64,000 bases of DNA, from contig NZ_CP039642.1 of assembly GCF_004923315.1 (NCBI RefSeq), positions 124,001-188,000 of the forward strand, read 5' to 3'. Shown here piece by piece: positions 26,420 to 33,727 of the stretch. Position 1 is the first letter of the stretch. Each line of letters opens with the position of its first letter. Origin of the DNA: Azospirillum sp. TSA2s (GTDB lineage Bacteria; Pseudomonadota; Alphaproteobacteria; Azospirillales; Azospirillaceae). The notes beneath the pieces are model-generated. The model did no database searches, had not been told where the DNA came from, and was given only the letters and a program-made list of their open reading frames with translations. Both the position numbers and the translations under genes were made by a program.

Positions 26420-26580
26420 CCGGCGTCTGGCGCATTCCGGCCGCGCTGGCCGTGCTCTCCGTCATCGGGCTGGCCGCCGCCATCCTGGGCGATGGGGTGT
26501 GGGACTGGCTGTGCTGGGCGACCCTGTCGGTGCCGCTGGCCGTCTGCGCGGCCAAGCTGTGGCGGCAGTGGCCCTCCTGA
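26416..26580 (+). CDS. small two-span membrane protein in the iron operon
   Basis: A 54-residue protein whose ATG overlaps the previous stop (ATGA), so it is translationally coupled to the PepSY gene. Two hydrophobic stretches (AALAVLSVIGLAAAILG and WLCWATLSVPLAVCAAKLW) are joined by a short acidic/tryptophan loop. Small proteins of this kind commonly follow PepSY genes; no function is known. Confidence 0.65.
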   Translation: MTGVWRIPAALAVLSVIGLAAAILGDGVWDWLCWATLSVPLAVCAAKLWRQWPS

Positions 26581-26599
26581 CCGGCCGGCTCTCCGCCTG

Positions 26600-28141
26600 C
26601 TAGCCGATGCCGTTGCGGCCCGGCGACAGAACGCCGGCCGGGTCGCCCACCGCACGCAGCTCCGTCAGCAGGGCGGCGGCGGGTGATCCGCGCAGGGCCT
26701 CGGGCACCGGCAGGCCGTTCGCCAGCCGGTAGGGCGCGAAGCCCCGTTCCAGCGCCGTTCCGATCAGATCCCGGTACGCGGCGAGGGCGGCCTCGTCAGC
26801 CCCCGGCATCATCCGGTCAAATCCCAGCGTGAAATAGGTCAGCAGGCAGCGGAAGCCGTTGGACTCGATCCCGACATTGAGGTCGATCCCGGCCTGTTCC
26901 AGCCGGCCGCGCGCCCAGGTCAGGTAATCGGCCAGCGCCTGGAACTCGAAGGGAAAGGCGAGGCAGAGCCAGATCAGGCCGCAGCCGTCGCGGTCGGGAT
27001 CGGCTGTTGCGAGGTCGGGATGCCGATCCTTGCGCCAATAGACCGTTCGCAGGTTGCGTCCGTCCGGCACGCCCAGCCAATCCTCGTATCCCTCGATCCA
27101 GGCGCCGTCCCGCCGGGCGACGTCCAGTTCCACCGCTTGGGACACCGCGGCGAAGCGCCGGGACAGGCGGTCGGCGCGGGCCTCCAGCACCTCCGGCGCC
27201 TCCGCGCGGATCAGGGCGGAGGCGTGCCACTCGTTCAAGGCCGCCGGGGCGAGCCGGTCGGTCGGGACGGAAGCGCGGACATCGTCCAGCGCCAGCCATT
27301 TGATGCCGTTCCACAGGGTCAGCGACCGGTCGGGCAGGGATTGCTCGCGTTGGCAGTCGCGCCACAGTTCCAGGAAGGCGGGCAGGGCGTCGAGGCCGCC
27401 AATGTCCACCGACAGGATGGCGAGGTCGCTGGGCATCGCCTCCAGCCGGATGACGGCGCTTGTCACCACCCCCAGGTTCGACTGGCTGAACAGCCCGTCG
27501 ATCAGCGGCCCGGCCGGCGCCGGGTCCAGCCCGACCGTGCGGTCGGCCCCCAGCGGCCCGCAGCCGGTCCGCAGCCGCCGGCCGTCCGGCAGGGCGACCT
27601 CCAGTTCGCACAGGGAGGTCCAGCGCTCGCCCATGCTGCCGTCGCCGCGGTCGAGAGCGTTGGCGAGCGCGCTGGCCTCCGCCGGGCCGCCGATGACGGG
27701 GACGAAGAAGCGGTCGGTCCGCTCCGCCAGGAAGGCGGCCAGGGCGTGGAAGGTCACCCCGGCCTCGACCCGCACCAGCCCGCGCTCGCCATCGAAGCCG
27801 GAGATGCGGTCGAGCCGCCGGAGATCGAGCACCACCGCCCCGTCCCGCGTCGGCGCCCGCGACCCCAGCCCCCAGTTGGCGCCGCGGCTGACCGGATGGA
27901 CCGGCAGGCGGTGCCGGGTGGCGACGGCGAGGCAGGCGGCGGTCTGGTCGGCATCGCCCGGGCTGACGACGGCCGAGACCCGGACATCCGGCGCGAAGGT
28001 GCGCCGGCCCCAGTCCAGGCGCTCGGCCTCCGCGGTTCGGACATGCTCCGGCCCGACGATGCGGCGCCACTCCTCCAGCGCGTCGGCGGGCGGTTCGCTG
28101 GCGGCAGGCGAAGCGGCAAGGAGGGTGGGCGGCGTGGGCAT
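26600..28141 (-). CDS. FAD-binding oxidoreductase, vanillyl-alcohol-oxidase/4-cresol-dehydrogenase-like
   Basis: A 513-residue flavoprotein. The FAD-binding PCMH region covers about residues 50-230, with VVSPGDADQTAACLAVATRH, then VHPVSRGANWGLGSRAP for the pyrophosphate and VRVEAGVTFHALAAFLAE. The C-terminal substrate cap contains GCGLIWLCLAFPFEF. The order resembles 4-cresol dehydrogenase or vanillyl-alcohol oxidase; the substrate is unknown. The ATG at 28141 starts the conserved protein; an upstream extension to 28309 looks non-coding and would cover the divergent promoter region of the response regulator. Confidence 0.75.
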   Translation of the reverse strand: MPTPPTLLAASPAASEPPADALEEWRRIVGPEHVRTAEAERLDWGRRTFAPDVRVSAVVSPGDADQTAACLAVATRHRLPVHPVSRGANWGLGSRAPTRDGAVVLDLRRLDRISGFDGERGLVRVEAGVTFHALAAFLAERTDRFFVPVIGGPAEASALANALDRGDGSMGERWTSLCELEVALPDGRRLRTGCGPLGADRTVGLDPAPAGPLIDGLFSQSNLGVVTSAVIRLEAMPSDLAILSVDIGGLDALPAFLELWRDCQREQSLPDRSLTLWNGIKWLALDDVRASVPTDRLAPAALNEWHASALIRAEAPEVLEARADRLSRRFAAVSQAVELDVARRDGAWIEGYEDWLGVPDGRNLRTVYWRKDRHPDLATADPDRDGCGLIWLCLAFPFEFQALADYLTWARGRLEQAGIDLNVGIESNGFRCLLTYFTLGFDRMMPGADEAALAAYRDLIGTALERGFAPYRLANGLPVPEALRGSPAAALLTELRAVGDPAGVLSPGRNGIG

Positions 28142-28310
28142 TTTGGGGCGGTCCCGATGCGGTCGTCGTGGCGGCGGTGCGGTGCATGGTGGCAGACTGC
28201 ATACCGGGGAAGGCATCCCGTTTTCATGGTATGGCGATTTGCAGCCGCGGCCCGCTATGATGAATTCCGAATAGAAGATTCGAACCGACAGTCCGCATGG
28301 GGTCGTCACA

Positions 28311-28997
28311 GTGGATCAGGCACGATCGGCCGCCGGAACCGGCGGCGTCATCTCCGTGGTCCTCGTGGAGGACGACGCGCCGACCCGTGATTTCCTGGCC
28401 GCATCGCTGGCCGCGGGCGAGGGGATTCGTCTGCAGGCTTCGGTCGGAACGCTGGCGGACGCGCGCGCGGCGCTGGAGCGCAGCCGTCCGCGCGTGCTGG
28501 TGACCGACCTGAAGCTGCCCGACGGTCATGGCAGCGATCTGATCCGCGAGGTGCGGCAACGCATGCCGGAAACGGAGATCATGGTGATCTCCGTGCTGGG
28601 CGACGAGCCGTCGGTGATGCAGGCGGTGCGGGCCGGCGCCTCCGGCTACATCCTGAAGGACGCGCGGCCGATCGACCTGATCGCGGCGGTCCACGACCTG
28701 ACCAACGGCCGGTCGCCGATTTCCGCCTCCATCGCCCGCCACATCATCCGGCAGACCCAGTCCGCGCCGCCCGCCCTGGCGGAGGAGGCGCCGCCCGCCC
28801 TGACCCCGCGCGAGATGGACATCCTGTGGGGCATCGCCAAGGGCTTCACCTACAACGACATCGCGGCCCGGCTGGGCATCAGCCGGCAGACGGTTCCCAG
28901 CCACATCAAGAACATCTACCGCAAGCTTGAGGTTAATTCCCGAAGCGAAGCGGTCTACACTGCGGTGGAGCGGAGAATCATCAAGCTGTCGGACTGA
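28311..28997 (+). CDS. NarL/LuxR-type response regulator
   Basis: A 228-residue protein. The receiver domain has the acidic pair E20-D21-D22 in VVLVEDDAPT, the phospho-acceptor D66 in VLVTDLKLPDG, and the conserved lysine in GYILKDARP. A LuxR-type helix-turn-helix follows at about 160-220 (LTPREMDILWGIAKGFTYNDIAARLGISRQTV). GTG at 28311 is preceded by GGGG. The cognate kinase gene starts 5 bases after the stop. As the pair lies directly upstream of the exported-protein cluster, regulation of that cluster is a fair inference. Confidence 0.9.
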   Translation: MDQARSAAGTGGVISVVLVEDDAPTRDFLAASLAAGEGIRLQASVGTLADARAALERSRPRVLVTDLKLPDGHGSDLIREVRQRMPETEIMVISVLGDEPSVMQAVRAGASGYILKDARPIDLIAAVHDLTNGRSPISASIARHIIRQTQSAPPALAEEAPPALTPREMDILWGIAKGFTYNDIAARLGISRQTVPSHIKNIYRKLEVNSRSEAVYTAVERRIIKLSD

Positions 28998-29002
28998 CGC
29001 AC

Positions 29003-31009
29003 TTGAGCCAACACATTGCCGGGTTGCCGGCGTCCGGTCCGTCCCTGCCGCGGCGCCTGCGGGCTTGGCTGAGAGGCCGCGGCCCGCTGCTGCTTCTGTA
29101 TTACGGGTTGGCCGCGATCTTCGGGCTCGGGCTGGTGACGGCGACCCCGGAGATGCCGGACGGCGGATTGGCCGTCGCCGAAGCGACCTTCGCCCCGGTG
29201 GCCATGGACCAGGCCATGGAGACTCCGCCGCCCGAGACGATGCCGCCGGGGGCCGCCGCCGTTCCGCTGCCTTACCGCTGCAAGGCGGTTCCCGATCCGG
29301 TCGGCTGTTCCGGCCTGTTCCGCCTGACTTTCCATTACGATCCCGCCGGCGAGGGCCGCGACGAGGGCCGCTGGTCGATCTACGTGCCGATCCTGTCGGG
29401 GCACGCGACGCTGTGGCTGAACGGGGCGCTGCTGGTCGACAGCGTGACCATCCAGTCCGACGTGGTCGTCAACCAGTCGCTGCCGCTGATCCAGCCGATC
29501 CCCCGGCCGCTGTTGAGGGATGGCGAGAATCGGATCGACATCCGCATCGCGGCCTGGAGCCAGTCCGGCGGCTTTCTCGACACGGTGGTGGTCGGCCCGG
29601 ATCGTCTGCTTCGCCCCGCCTACAGCCAGCGAGAATGGATGATGGTCACGCTGCCGCGCCTGCTGGTGGCGTGGCAGGCGGCCCTGTGCCTGTCGCTGCT
29701 GATCGTGTGGGCGGGCCATCGCGACGAGCCGATCCATCTGGTGATGAGCCTGATCCTGGGCTTGGGCGTGCTCCAGGGCCTGCCGATGTTCGGCACCGAG
29801 CCGAACGGCCTGGAGCGGCTGTATCGCGTCCTCAACTTCGCCGGCCAGTGGCAGGGGGCGCTGCTGCCCTTCGTGATGTCCCGTCTGGTCGGGCGAGAAC
29901 TGGCGGTTCCGCTGCGCTGGCTGCTGGTGATCCCGGCGGTGGTCGCCGGCGCGTTCCTGCTTGCAGCATTTGACCCGCCAACGCTGCAGCCGTGGTTCGC
30001 GTGGCTGTGGCTCGTCCTTGTGATCCCCTGGGCGGTGGCGATGCTGGGCTGGTCGGGCTGGATCGTGCTGTCGGCGGCGATCCGGCGGAACCATGCCGCC
30101 GCCCAGCTCGTGCTTGGCGGCCTGATCGTCATCGTGATGATGGCCGGCCATGACATCCTGGCGGTGACCGGCGTACTGGACCTGCGGGTGCCGTCGATGA
30201 CCCGCTACATGGCGCCGCTGCTGATGACGGTGGTCAGCGCGACGCTGATGTGGCGGTTCGCCCAGGCGCTGGGCGAGGTCAGCCGGTTCAACGACATCCT
30301 GCGGCGCGAGGTGGCGACGGCGGAGGCCGAGCTGCGGGCCAGTTTCGCCCGCGAACAGGCGCAGACCCGCGCCGTCGCGCTGGAAAGCGAACGGCTGCGC
30401 CTGACCCGCGATCTGCATGACGGGCTGGCCGGGCAGCTGGTGTCGATCGTCGCCCAGTGCGAGCTGCCGCAGCATGATTACCGCCGCATTTCTGCGGCGG
30501 CCCGGCAGGCGCTGGACGATCTGCGGCTGGTCGTGGCGTCGCTGGACGATGTCGGCAACGACCTGGGCATGATGCTGGCGCAGTTCCACGAGCGCATCGG
30601 TCCCCAACTCCAGGCGCAGGGGATGGAACTCGACTGGCAGATGGCGCCGTTGCCCGACATCGAGGGACTCAGGTCGGAACATGCCCTGACGCTGTTCCGC
30701 ATCCTGCAGGAGGCCGTGACCAACGCGGTGCGCCATTCCGGCTGCCGCCGGGTCAGCATCGTCATGGCGCCGGCGCCGGACGGTGCCGCCACGGGTGTGA
30801 CGGACGACAAGGGACGGTTCGCGGTCCGCATCGTCGTCGGGGACGAAGGCCGCGGCATTCCGGACGGAATCGCCGCCGCAAGGCCCGGCAAGGGGCTGAA
30901 CAACATGCGCCAGCGCGCGGCGTCGCTGGGCGCCGACCTGACCCTGGTCACCGGCCCGATTGGCACCCGCGTTGTCATCGATCTGCCATTCCGCCTGCCG
31001 GGCTTTTAA
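29003..31009 (+). CDS. 7TM sensor histidine kinase with HisKA_3 domain
   Basis: A 668-residue membrane kinase. After a short N terminus and one hydrophobic segment (about 30-50), a beta-rich extracytoplasmic domain of about 150 residues (YVPILSGHATLWLNGALLVDS...) resembles the 7TMR-DISM extracellular module. About seven spans follow (about 200-410). The kinase core has LRLTRDLHDGLAGQL with H472, then an HATPase_c domain containing ILQEAVTNAVRHS and GDEGRGIPDG and GKGLNNMRQRA. It starts with TTG 5 bases after the regulator gene. The domain layout suggests that it senses an extracellular small molecule or carbohydrate. Confidence 0.88.
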   Translation: MSQHIAGLPASGPSLPRRLRAWLRGRGPLLLLYYGLAAIFGLGLVTATPEMPDGGLAVAEATFAPVAMDQAMETPPPETMPPGAAAVPLPYRCKAVPDPVGCSGLFRLTFHYDPAGEGRDEGRWSIYVPILSGHATLWLNGALLVDSVTIQSDVVVNQSLPLIQPIPRPLLRDGENRIDIRIAAWSQSGGFLDTVVVGPDRLLRPAYSQREWMMVTLPRLLVAWQAALCLSLLIVWAGHRDEPIHLVMSLILGLGVLQGLPMFGTEPNGLERLYRVLNFAGQWQGALLPFVMSRLVGRELAVPLRWLLVIPAVVAGAFLLAAFDPPTLQPWFAWLWLVLVIPWAVAMLGWSGWIVLSAAIRRNHAAAQLVLGGLIVIVMMAGHDILAVTGVLDLRVPSMTRYMAPLLMTVVSATLMWRFAQALGEVSRFNDILRREVATAEAELRASFAREQAQTRAVALESERLRLTRDLHDGLAGQLVSIVAQCELPQHDYRRISAAARQALDDLRLVVASLDDVGNDLGMMLAQFHERIGPQLQAQGMELDWQMAPLPDIEGLRSEHALTLFRILQEAVTNAVRHSGCRRVSIVMAPAPDGAATGVTDDKGRFAVRIVVGDEGRGIPDGIAAARPGKGLNNMRQRAASLGADLTLVTGPIGTRVVIDLPFRLPGF

Positions 31010-31077
31010 AGCATCCAATAGAAAAGACGCCTGCGATACGCCACCATAACTTGCGAAAATCCCAGTTTCGCCAGCTC

Positions 31078-31148
31078 TCCCATAAACATGGGATTACCCA
31101 GAACGGTTAGTCCTCATACAAAAGATTTGGCGCAAACCTTGCGCAAAT
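31078..31148 (+). promoter_or_regulatory. palindromes upstream of the exported-protein gene
   Basis: Between the kinase stop and the exported-protein start are TCCCAT-AAAC-ATGGGA (31078-31093) and a longer imperfect palindrome at 31125-31148 with arms ATTTGGCGCAA and TTGCGCAAAT around ACC. The element CATCCAATA also occurs twice, near 31013 and 31188. The second palindrome is a plausible operator for the adjacent response regulator; the first could be an operator or a weak terminator. Confidence 0.4.
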
Positions 31149-31211
31149 CCCGGCGGCGGTGAAAGCCGGGGCGAATGACTTCCGATCATCCAATAACCAG
31201 GGATTGCAGGC

Positions 31212-32309
31212 ATGAGCAAGACGCAGGCGGCGATGGTCGACATTTCCGATGACGAGCTTCTGGTGGTGGTGGGCGGAACCGGCTCGACCAACGCCCAGTC
31301 CGGTCATGCGCAGGAGGATGAGAACGGGGTCAGCGTCAGCGTCGGGGTCGAGGTCGCCAGCGCTTCGGGCAGCGTCGGCGTTTCCACCTCCTCCAGCCAC
31401 GACATCGGCGGCGCCACCGTGACCACCGAGGTCGGGGCCGGCGCCAGCGGGTCGGCCGGCGTCACCGTCGGGTCGGGCGGCGTCACCGCGACGGCGGACG
31501 GCTTTGCCGGCAGCCACGGCAGCGTGACGGTGACCAACGGGCCGGTCACCCAAACCATCAGCTATGAGGCCGGCGCCAGCGGCAGCGCCAGCGTCTCGGT
31601 GTCCTACACCGGGGTGGAAGCCTCGGCATCCGGCTCGGTCGGCGTTTCGGTGACCACGGAAACCACGGTCGGCGGCAATGTCGGCCATGGCGTGACGGTG
31701 GAGGGCTCGGTCACCCAGACCATCGCGGTCGGTGCCGGCGCCGAGGTCAGCGGTTCCATCGGGGCGAGCGGCGTCCATGGCGACGTCAGCACCTATGCCG
31801 GCAATTACGTCGAGGTGACGGCTTCGGTCACCGCCGGCAACAACGACGTCAGCAGCACCACCACGGTCGGCGTCATCGATTCGGGATCGGTCGGTGCCGG
31901 GACCGAGATCACCGCGGGCTATTCCGACGGCCATGTCACGCTCGGGCTCGGCGCCACGGCGGCGATCGGCATCGGCGGCGTCACGGTGGGCCAGGAGGTC
32001 ACGGTCAACACCGCCCCGCTCGAACATGCCGGCGCCCAGGCGGTGGCCGCGGCCACGCCGGCCGTCACCGACGCCGCCCACACGGTCGCCAACACCGCGC
32101 AGTCGGTCGCGACCACCGCGGCCCCGGCGGTGACCGATGCGGCGCACACCGTCGCCAACACGGCGCAGAACACCGCCAGCACGGTCAGCAACACCGCGCA
32201 GACGGCCGTTCACGACGTGTCCAGCACGGCGCAGAGCACCGTCAACAGCGTGTCGAACACCGCGAAGAGCGTCACCAACTCCATCAAGAAGAAGATGAAG
32301 AAGTGGTGA
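31212..32309 (+). CDS. double-glycine-leader exported repeat protein (probable substrate of the NHLM-type exporter)
   Basis: A 365-residue protein with no cysteine and one tryptophan, the last residue. Residues 1-22 form a canonical double-glycine leader: I11-S12, E15-L16, V19 and G21-G22 fit LS..EL..I.GG exactly, so cleavage after G22 is predicted. Residues 23-275 are Gly/Ser/Val/Thr/Ala-rich with alternating beta-like patterns and internal repeats (ASASGSVGVS twice, VTQTI twice). Residues 287-352 are six consecutive 11-residue units, several ending N/S-TAQ, followed by KKKMKKW. The HlyD gene starts 19 bases later. The repeat style suggests a secreted fibrous or surface protein; peptide-bacteriocin activity is possible but not supported by any modification enzyme. 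Confidence 0.75.
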   Translation: MSKTQAAMVDISDDELLVVVGGTGSTNAQSGHAQEDENGVSVSVGVEVASASGSVGVSTSSSHDIGGATVTTEVGAGASGSAGVTVGSGGVTATADGFAGSHGSVTVTNGPVTQTISYEAGASGSASVSVSYTGVEASASGSVGVSVTTETTVGGNVGHGVTVEGSVTQTIAVGAGAEVSGSIGASGVHGDVSTYAGNYVEVTASVTAGNNDVSSTTTVGVIDSGSVGAGTEITAGYSDGHVTLGLGATAAIGIGGVTVGQEVTVNTAPLEHAGAQAVAAATPAVTDAAHTVANTAQSVATTAAPAVTDAAHTVANTAQNTASTVSNTAQTAVHDVSSTAQSTVNSVSNTAKSVTNSIKKKMKKW

Positions 32310-32328
32310 TGCCGGGCGGATCGGCGGC

Positions 32329-33726
32329 ATGAGCGACAGCGCGACGACTGAACGGCCGGTGGCGGCATCTGCGCCGGCCGGCGGCGGCGGTCCGGCCGCT
32401 TCCGGCGGCAATACCGGCAAGGCGAGCTTCCGGGCCGAGGCCGCGGAGGCCGCCACCTCCGTATCGCAGGTCGACGATGCGCTGGAGGTGGTGCGGCCGC
32501 CGGTGCTGGCCTTCTGCGTCACGCTGGCCCTGCTGGTCGTCGGCGTCGTCGTGTGGGCGTCCTTCACCGACGTGCCGATCAAGATCACCGGGCAGGGCAT
32601 CCTCGTCAGTCCGGGCGGCGTCATCGACGTGGTGTCGGAATCGAGCGGCCGGATCAACGACATCCGCTTCAAGCCGGGCGACGTGATCCACCCCGGCGAC
32701 GTCGTCGCGCTTGTCGACCAGAGCGAGCAGAAGCTGAAGCTGGCGGAGGCCGAGGGCGAATTGCAGGACGCCATCGCCGCCCGCGACGACATGCAACGCT
32801 TCCAGGAGCGCGACCTGCATGCCGACGAGGTCTGGCGGCAGGCGCGCGAGCAGGCGGTCAACGGCAACATCGCGTCGCTGCAGGAACGCCAGCGCATGAT
32901 GAGCGAGCGCGAGGAGCTGGTCCGCCAGCTCGCCGAACGCGGGTTGATCACCCGCGACCGCGCCATCTCCGCCAAGATCGAGCTGTTCACCATCCGCTCC
33001 GACCTGGAGGCCCAGCGCAACGAGCTGCAGACCATGACGCTCGACGCCGCCCGCCGCCAGACCCAGCGCGAGAAGGACATGCTGGCGGCCGAGCAGCGGG
33101 TGGCGACCGCCTCGCGCGCGGTGGAGTCCGCCCGCGACCGGCTGAAGCGCTATGCCGCGGTGCTGTCGCCCTATGGCGGCCGGGTGGTGGAGGCGAAGGC
33201 GAACATCGGGCAGGTGGTGTCGAGCGGGGCGCCGATCGTCAGCATCGAGCGCGACGGCGCGCTGGCCGGGCAAGGTGGCGATCTGGTGGCCCTGGTCTAT
33301 GTCGGGGCGCAGGACGGCAAGAAGCTGCGCCATGGCATGGAGGCCGACGTGTCGCCGGCATCCGTCCGCAAGGAGGAGCATGGGCACCTGATCGGGCGGG
33401 TCGACCGCGTGGCCGACACCCCCGCCAGCAGCGTCGGCATGCTGCGCACCCTGCAGAACGACGCGCTGGTCGGCGAATTCCAGAAGACGCTGCGCACCCC
33501 CTTCGAGATCATGATCCGGCTGGAGCGCGACCCGGCCGGCGCGCTGCGCTGGTCCACCGGCAATCCGCCGAAATTCTCGATGGACGGCGGCACGCTGGTG
33601 TCGGTGGAGATCACCGTGCAGAAGGTCCGGCTGATCGCGCTGGCCCTGCCCATTCTTCAGCAATGGCTCCGGCTGGATCTGACCGACGTGGCGCCCGCAG
33701 GGGCGCCGGCCGCGTCCGGGGCCTGA
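32329..33726 (+). CDS. HlyD-family secretion adaptor, NHLM-type
   Basis: A 465-residue membrane-fusion protein. A 55-residue cytoplasmic N terminus precedes one span (about 58-78, VLAFCVTLALLVVGVVVWASF). The first lipoyl half is GRINDIRFKPGDVIHPGDVV, a long coiled-coil hairpin spans about residues 140-270, and the second half contains SPYGGRVVEAKANIGQVVSSG. It matches the bacteriocin-type HlyD adaptors paired with peptidase ABC exporters. It bridges the two downstream ABC proteins to the periplasm; no outer-membrane channel gene is adjacent, so a TolC from elsewhere is probably used. Confidence 0.85.
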   Translation: MSDSATTERPVAASAPAGGGGPAASGGNTGKASFRAEAAEAATSVSQVDDALEVVRPPVLAFCVTLALLVVGVVVWASFTDVPIKITGQGILVSPGGVIDVVSESSGRINDIRFKPGDVIHPGDVVALVDQSEQKLKLAEAEGELQDAIAARDDMQRFQERDLHADEVWRQAREQAVNGNIASLQERQRMMSEREELVRQLAERGLITRDRAISAKIELFTIRSDLEAQRNELQTMTLDAARRQTQREKDMLAAEQRVATASRAVESARDRLKRYAAVLSPYGGRVVEAKANIGQVVSSGAPIVSIERDGALAGQGGDLVALVYVGAQDGKKLRHGMEADVSPASVRKEEHGHLIGRVDRVADTPASSVGMLRTLQNDALVGEFQKTLRTPFEIMIRLERDPAGALRWSTGNPPKFSMDGGTLVSVEITVQKVRLIALALPILQQWLRLDLTDVAPAGAPAASGA

Positions 33727-33727
33727 G

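Noticed and set aside
31212..32309. The exported protein as a lanthipeptide or other cysteine-modified bacteriocin precursor
   Set aside because: It contains no cysteine, and no lanthionine, thiazole or radical-SAM enzyme lies nearby.
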